Shown here one piece after another: positions 61,795 through 64,000 of a stretch of DNA of 64,000 nucleotides. The notes beneath the pieces were generated by a model. It saw only the letters and a list, made by a program, of their open reading frames with translations. It was not told where the DNA came from and ran no database searches. The translations under genes were made by a program, and so were the position numbers. Position 1 is the stretch's first letter; each line of letters begins with the position of its first letter. The DNA comes from Polaromonas sp. (lineage in GTDB: Bacteria > Pseudomonadota > Gammaproteobacteria > Burkholderiales > Burkholderiaceae_C): positions 62,001 to 126,000 of the forward strand of contig JAAFIP010000010.1 of the NCBI GenBank assembly GCA_013297865.1, given 5' to 3'.

Positions 61795-62772
61795 ATGTCT
61801 TTTGCACATCGTTTCAGTCTAGGCTTGCTCGCATTGGGCGCATTCGCCAGTGTTCAGGCGCAAGAAAAGTTCACTTACATGACCAACTGGTATGCGCAGG
61901 CCGAGCATGGTGGCTTCTACCAGGCTGTAGCCACTGGCATCTACAAAAAATACGGGCTGGACGTCACCATCAAAATGGGCGGCCCGCAAGTCAACAATTT
62001 GCAGCTGCTGGCAGCAGGCCAGGCGGACTGCGTGATGGGTTCGAGCGATTTGCAGATGATGCAAGTGCGTGCCAGCGGCGTACCTGTGACCACCGTATCG
62101 GCCTTGTTTCAAAAAGACCCCCAGGTGCTCATCGCACATGACCCGATTACCAAATTCGAAGAGCTCAAAGGCAAAACCATCTTGATTGCGGCGTCTGCCA
62201 ACCAAGGCTATTGGCCATGGCTCAAGGCCAAGTACGGCTTCACCGATGCGCAAACGCGCCCTTACACCTTCAACATCCAGCCTTTCGTCGCGGATAAAAA
62301 CGTGGCGCAGCAAGGCTATCTGACTTCTGAGCCCTTTGCCATCCAGAAGGCTGGCGTCAAAGCCAACGCCTTGATGTTCAGCGACCAGGGCTATCCTGCT
62401 TACGCAACCACCATTTCGTGCATGGAGAAAACCATCGCTGACCGCAAAAAAGCGGTAGCCGATTTTGTCAAAGCCTCCGCCGAAGGCTGGAAGAGTTATC
62501 TGGCTGACCCCGCGCCTGGCAACGCGCTGATCAAAAAGGATAACCCCAGCATGACCGACGACCAGCTGAGCTACAGCGTGGCCAAGCTCAAGGAAACCGG
62601 CATGCTGACCGGAGGCGATGCGGCCAAACTGGGAATTGGCGCCATGACGGAAGCGCGGGCCAAAGCCAGCTACGACTTCCTCGTCAGCGCCAAGCTGATT
62701 GATCCGGCCAAGGTGGAGATCGGTAAGGCCTATGATTTTTCCTTCATGAAAGACACCAAGGTCATGCCTTGA
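61795..62772 (+). CDS. NMT1/THI5-like ABC transporter substrate-binding protein
   Basis: 325 aa from the ATG at 61795 behind TGGAG. Signal peptide about 1-21 (LGLLALGAFASVQAQ). NMT1 features: YMTNWYAQAEHGGFYQAVATGIYKKYGLDVTIKMGGPQVNNLQLLAAGQADCVMGSSDLQMM. First gene of a transporter operon with the following ATPase and permease. Ligand likely a pyrimidine-, flavin- or amide-type heterocycle; not determinable by reading. Confidence 0.92.
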   Translation: MSFAHRFSLGLLALGAFASVQAQEKFTYMTNWYAQAEHGGFYQAVATGIYKKYGLDVTIKMGGPQVNNLQLLAAGQADCVMGSSDLQMMQVRASGVPVTTVSALFQKDPQVLIAHDPITKFEELKGKTILIAASANQGYWPWLKAKYGFTDAQTRPYTFNIQPFVADKNVAQQGYLTSEPFAIQKAGVKANALMFSDQGYPAYATTISCMEKTIADRKKAVADFVKASAEGWKSYLADPAPGNALIKKDNPSMTDDQLSYSVAKLKETGMLTGGDAAKLGIGAMTEARAKASYDFLVSAKLIDPAKVEIGKAYDFSFMKDTKVMP

Positions 62773-62788
62773 TGCAGCCGCTTGGGTT

Positions 62789-63628
62789 TTGGCGAACACC
62801 ACCGTGAACCATCCAGACCAGGAGCTGATACAGAAGCAGCCAGACCCACCCCCTGCACTGGAGGTCTTGTCAGCAGAGAAGACCTATCCCAATGGCACGC
62901 GGGCGTTAATGCCAGTCAATCTGCGCATCGAAGAAGGTGAGTTTGTGACCTTGCTTGGGCCTTCTGGTTGCGGCAAAAGCACCTTGCTGAAAATGGTGGC
63001 GGGCCTGCTGGACGCCAGCGATGGGCGGCTGTTGCTCTGGCGCAAGCCGGTAGAACAGCTGGAGCACACTGGCCGGAAAATGGCCTTCGTTTTCCAGTCC
63101 CCCACCTTGATGCCCTGGGCCAGCGTGCAGAGCAATGTCAGGCTGCCGCTGGAGCTGGCGGGCATGGACAGCAAGCAAGCGGATGCACGCGTAGCCGATG
63201 CGCTGGCCTTGGTGGGCTTGTCAAAGTTTGCCAATGCCTTGCCGCGTGCACTGTCGGGGGGCATGCAAATGCGGGTGTCCATTGCGCGCGGACTGGTAGT
63301 GCAACCTGACTTGCTGCTGATGGACGAGCCATTTGGTGCGCTCGATGAAATCACCCGGCATAAGCTGGACAGCGATCTGCTGGATTTGTGGCGCAAGAAA
63401 AAACTGACCGTGATTTTCGTGACGCACTCGATCCACGAAGCTGTTTTTCTGTCAAACCGGGTAGTCATGATGGCCGCCAGACCGGGCCGGGTGGTGCAGG
63501 AGTTCAGCATCAGCGAGCCCTACCCGCGCACGGCCGACTTTATGGTGTCGCCACAGTTCAGCGTGTATGCCAAAGAGCTGCAAGACAGCCTGCTGCTGGC
63601 CAGCGCAGCGCATGAAGAAGTGAGATGA
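62789..63628 (+). CDS. ABC transporter ATPase (nitrate/sulfonate/thiamine-precursor type)
   Basis: 279 aa. Walker [10 protein letters not shown] near 56-64, Q-loop FVFQSPTLMPWASV, signature LSGGMQMRVSIARGL, Walker B LLMDEPFGALDEITR, H-loop VIFVTHSIHEAVFLS. Start uncertain: TTG at 62789 or GTG at 62804. The stop overlaps the permease start (ATGA), so they are translationally coupled. Confidence 0.92.
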   Translation: MANTTVNHPDQELIQKQPDPPPALEVLSAEKTYPNGTRALMPVNLRIEEGEFVTLLGPSGCGKSTLLKMVAGLLDASDGRLLLWRKPVEQLEHTGRKMAFVFQSPTLMPWASVQSNVRLPLELAGMDSKQADARVADALALVGLSKFANALPRALSGGMQMRVSIARGLVVQPDLLLMDEPFGALDEITRHKLDSDLLDLWRKKKLTVIFVTHSIHEAVFLSNRVVMMAARPGRVVQEFSISEPYPRTADFMVSPQFSVYAKELQDSLLLASAAHEEVR

Positions 63629-64000
63629 TGGCAACGAAGCCTGGCAGCACCCCATTGCTAGCCCAGCCTGCGGTGCAGCGCGTGGTCTACCCCTTGCTTT
63701 TCGGTATTTTTGTCATTGCCCTGTGGCAGGGGTTGGTGGTGGCTTACGAGCTGCCGCCCTACTTGGTGCCTTCGCCCTGGTTGATGCTCAAGACGCTTTA
63801 CATGGACTGGTTGACCCTGATTCTGGCGCTGTGGGTCACCGTCAAGATCACCTTGTTGGCTTTCATCACGGCAGCGGTAGTGGGCGTGCTGGTTTCGTTT
63901 TTGTTTGTGCAAAGCAAGCCGATTGAAACCACGCTGTTTCCCTATGCCGTGCTGCTGCAGGTCACCCCCATCGTGGCCGTCGCACCGCTCATCATCATCT
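63625..64000 (+). CDS. ABC transporter permease (SsuC/ThiX-like), 3'-truncated by window
   Basis: At least 125 aa visible, frame still open at the window end. Starts MMATKPGST (ATG at 63625 or 63628), then hydrophobic segments VVYPLLFGIFVIALWQGLVVAY, LILALWVTVKITLLAFITAAVVGVLVSFLFV and YAVLLQVTPIVAVAPLIII. ELPPYLVPSPWLMLKTL is typical of the SsuC/NMT1-associated permeases. Completes the binding protein-ATPase-permease operon. Confidence 0.9.
   Translation, partial: MMATKPGSTPLLAQPAVQRVVYPLLFGIFVIALWQGLVVAYELPPYLVPSPWLMLKTLYMDWLTLILALWVTVKITLLAFITAAVVGVLVSFLFVQSKPIETTLFPYAVLLQVTPIVAVAPLIII

Overview
The window looks like about 64 kb of chromosome from a betaproteobacterium of the order Burkholderiales, most likely family Comamonadaceae (the Rhodoferax / Curvibacter / Acidovorax neighbourhood). 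This rests on GC-rich coding sequence, the set and style of the encoded proteins (TctA transporter, YchF, DarP, two LpxL-type acyltransferases, Ugp transporter, hemA-prfA-prmC-grxD order), a perfect CIRCE element before groESL, and a dispersed repeat with the core ATCGCGGGAGCAGCT. No rRNA operon, CRISPR array or complete insertion sequence was seen. Species cannot be fixed from the sequence alone.

Layout. 1-5 kb: 3' part of a tricarboxylate transporter gene, a DUF3108 protein, an M61 aminopeptidase and AlkB. 5-15 kb: nei, DUF3429, dsbC, a UbiH-type hydroxylase, a MOSC protein, ychF, a LysM-FecR protein, mog, a ClpP-like/rhodanese fusion, darP and a tautomerase. 15-29.7 kb: Tat-exported dienelactone hydrolase, ZIP transporter, Yip1 protein, orphan PstS, YHYH protein, alpha/beta hydrolases, cysE, trmJ, sterol-desaturase-like protein, polysaccharide deacetylase with a beta-propeller protein, and a pair of lipid A acyltransferases. 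29.7-31.1 kb: metK behind a structured leader resembling a SAM-II-type riboswitch.

The most unusual part is 31.1-36.4 kb. On the minus strand a 144-nt multi-hairpin RNA candidate (32609-32752) lies just upstream of nine tightly packed tRNA genes with encoded CCA (Glu, Met, Ser, Met, Arg, Asp, Phe, Ser, Ile), followed after 28 nt by an HNH endonuclease gene. Several of the tRNAs have abnormal T-loops or acceptor ends. Next come a divergent small ORF and HTH-regulator pair with overlapping promoters around a palindrome, then a large, more AT-rich DUF3857/transglutaminase/DUF2569 gene. I read this stretch as a probable horizontally acquired tRNA array with an associated novel RNA.

36.4-64 kb: a Liv-type binding lipoprotein, CIRCE-controlled groES-groEL, a PQQ-type dehydrogenase with a cytochrome c, a thioesterase, a YebC protein, the ugpBAEC glycerol-3-phosphate transporter, a DUF1439 lipoprotein, phospholipase A, hemA-prfA-prmC-grxD, and a putative catabolic region. 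That last region holds two NMT1/THI5-like binding proteins, a 2OG-Fe(II) oxygenase, a VOC protein, a Rieske oxygenase, a nucleobase-type deaminase, a flavodoxin-fold reductase, a creatininase-family amidohydrolase and an ABC ATPase and permease, and probably handles an N-heterocycle.

Twelve copies of the dispersed repeat are scattered through the window. Four lie in-frame inside genes (DUF3108, trmJ, an alpha/beta hydrolase, a small membrane protein) and one separates groES from groEL. A second repeat type occurs twice, once in-frame in the sterol-desaturase gene. A 58-bp-armed inverted repeat separates ugpE from ugpC.
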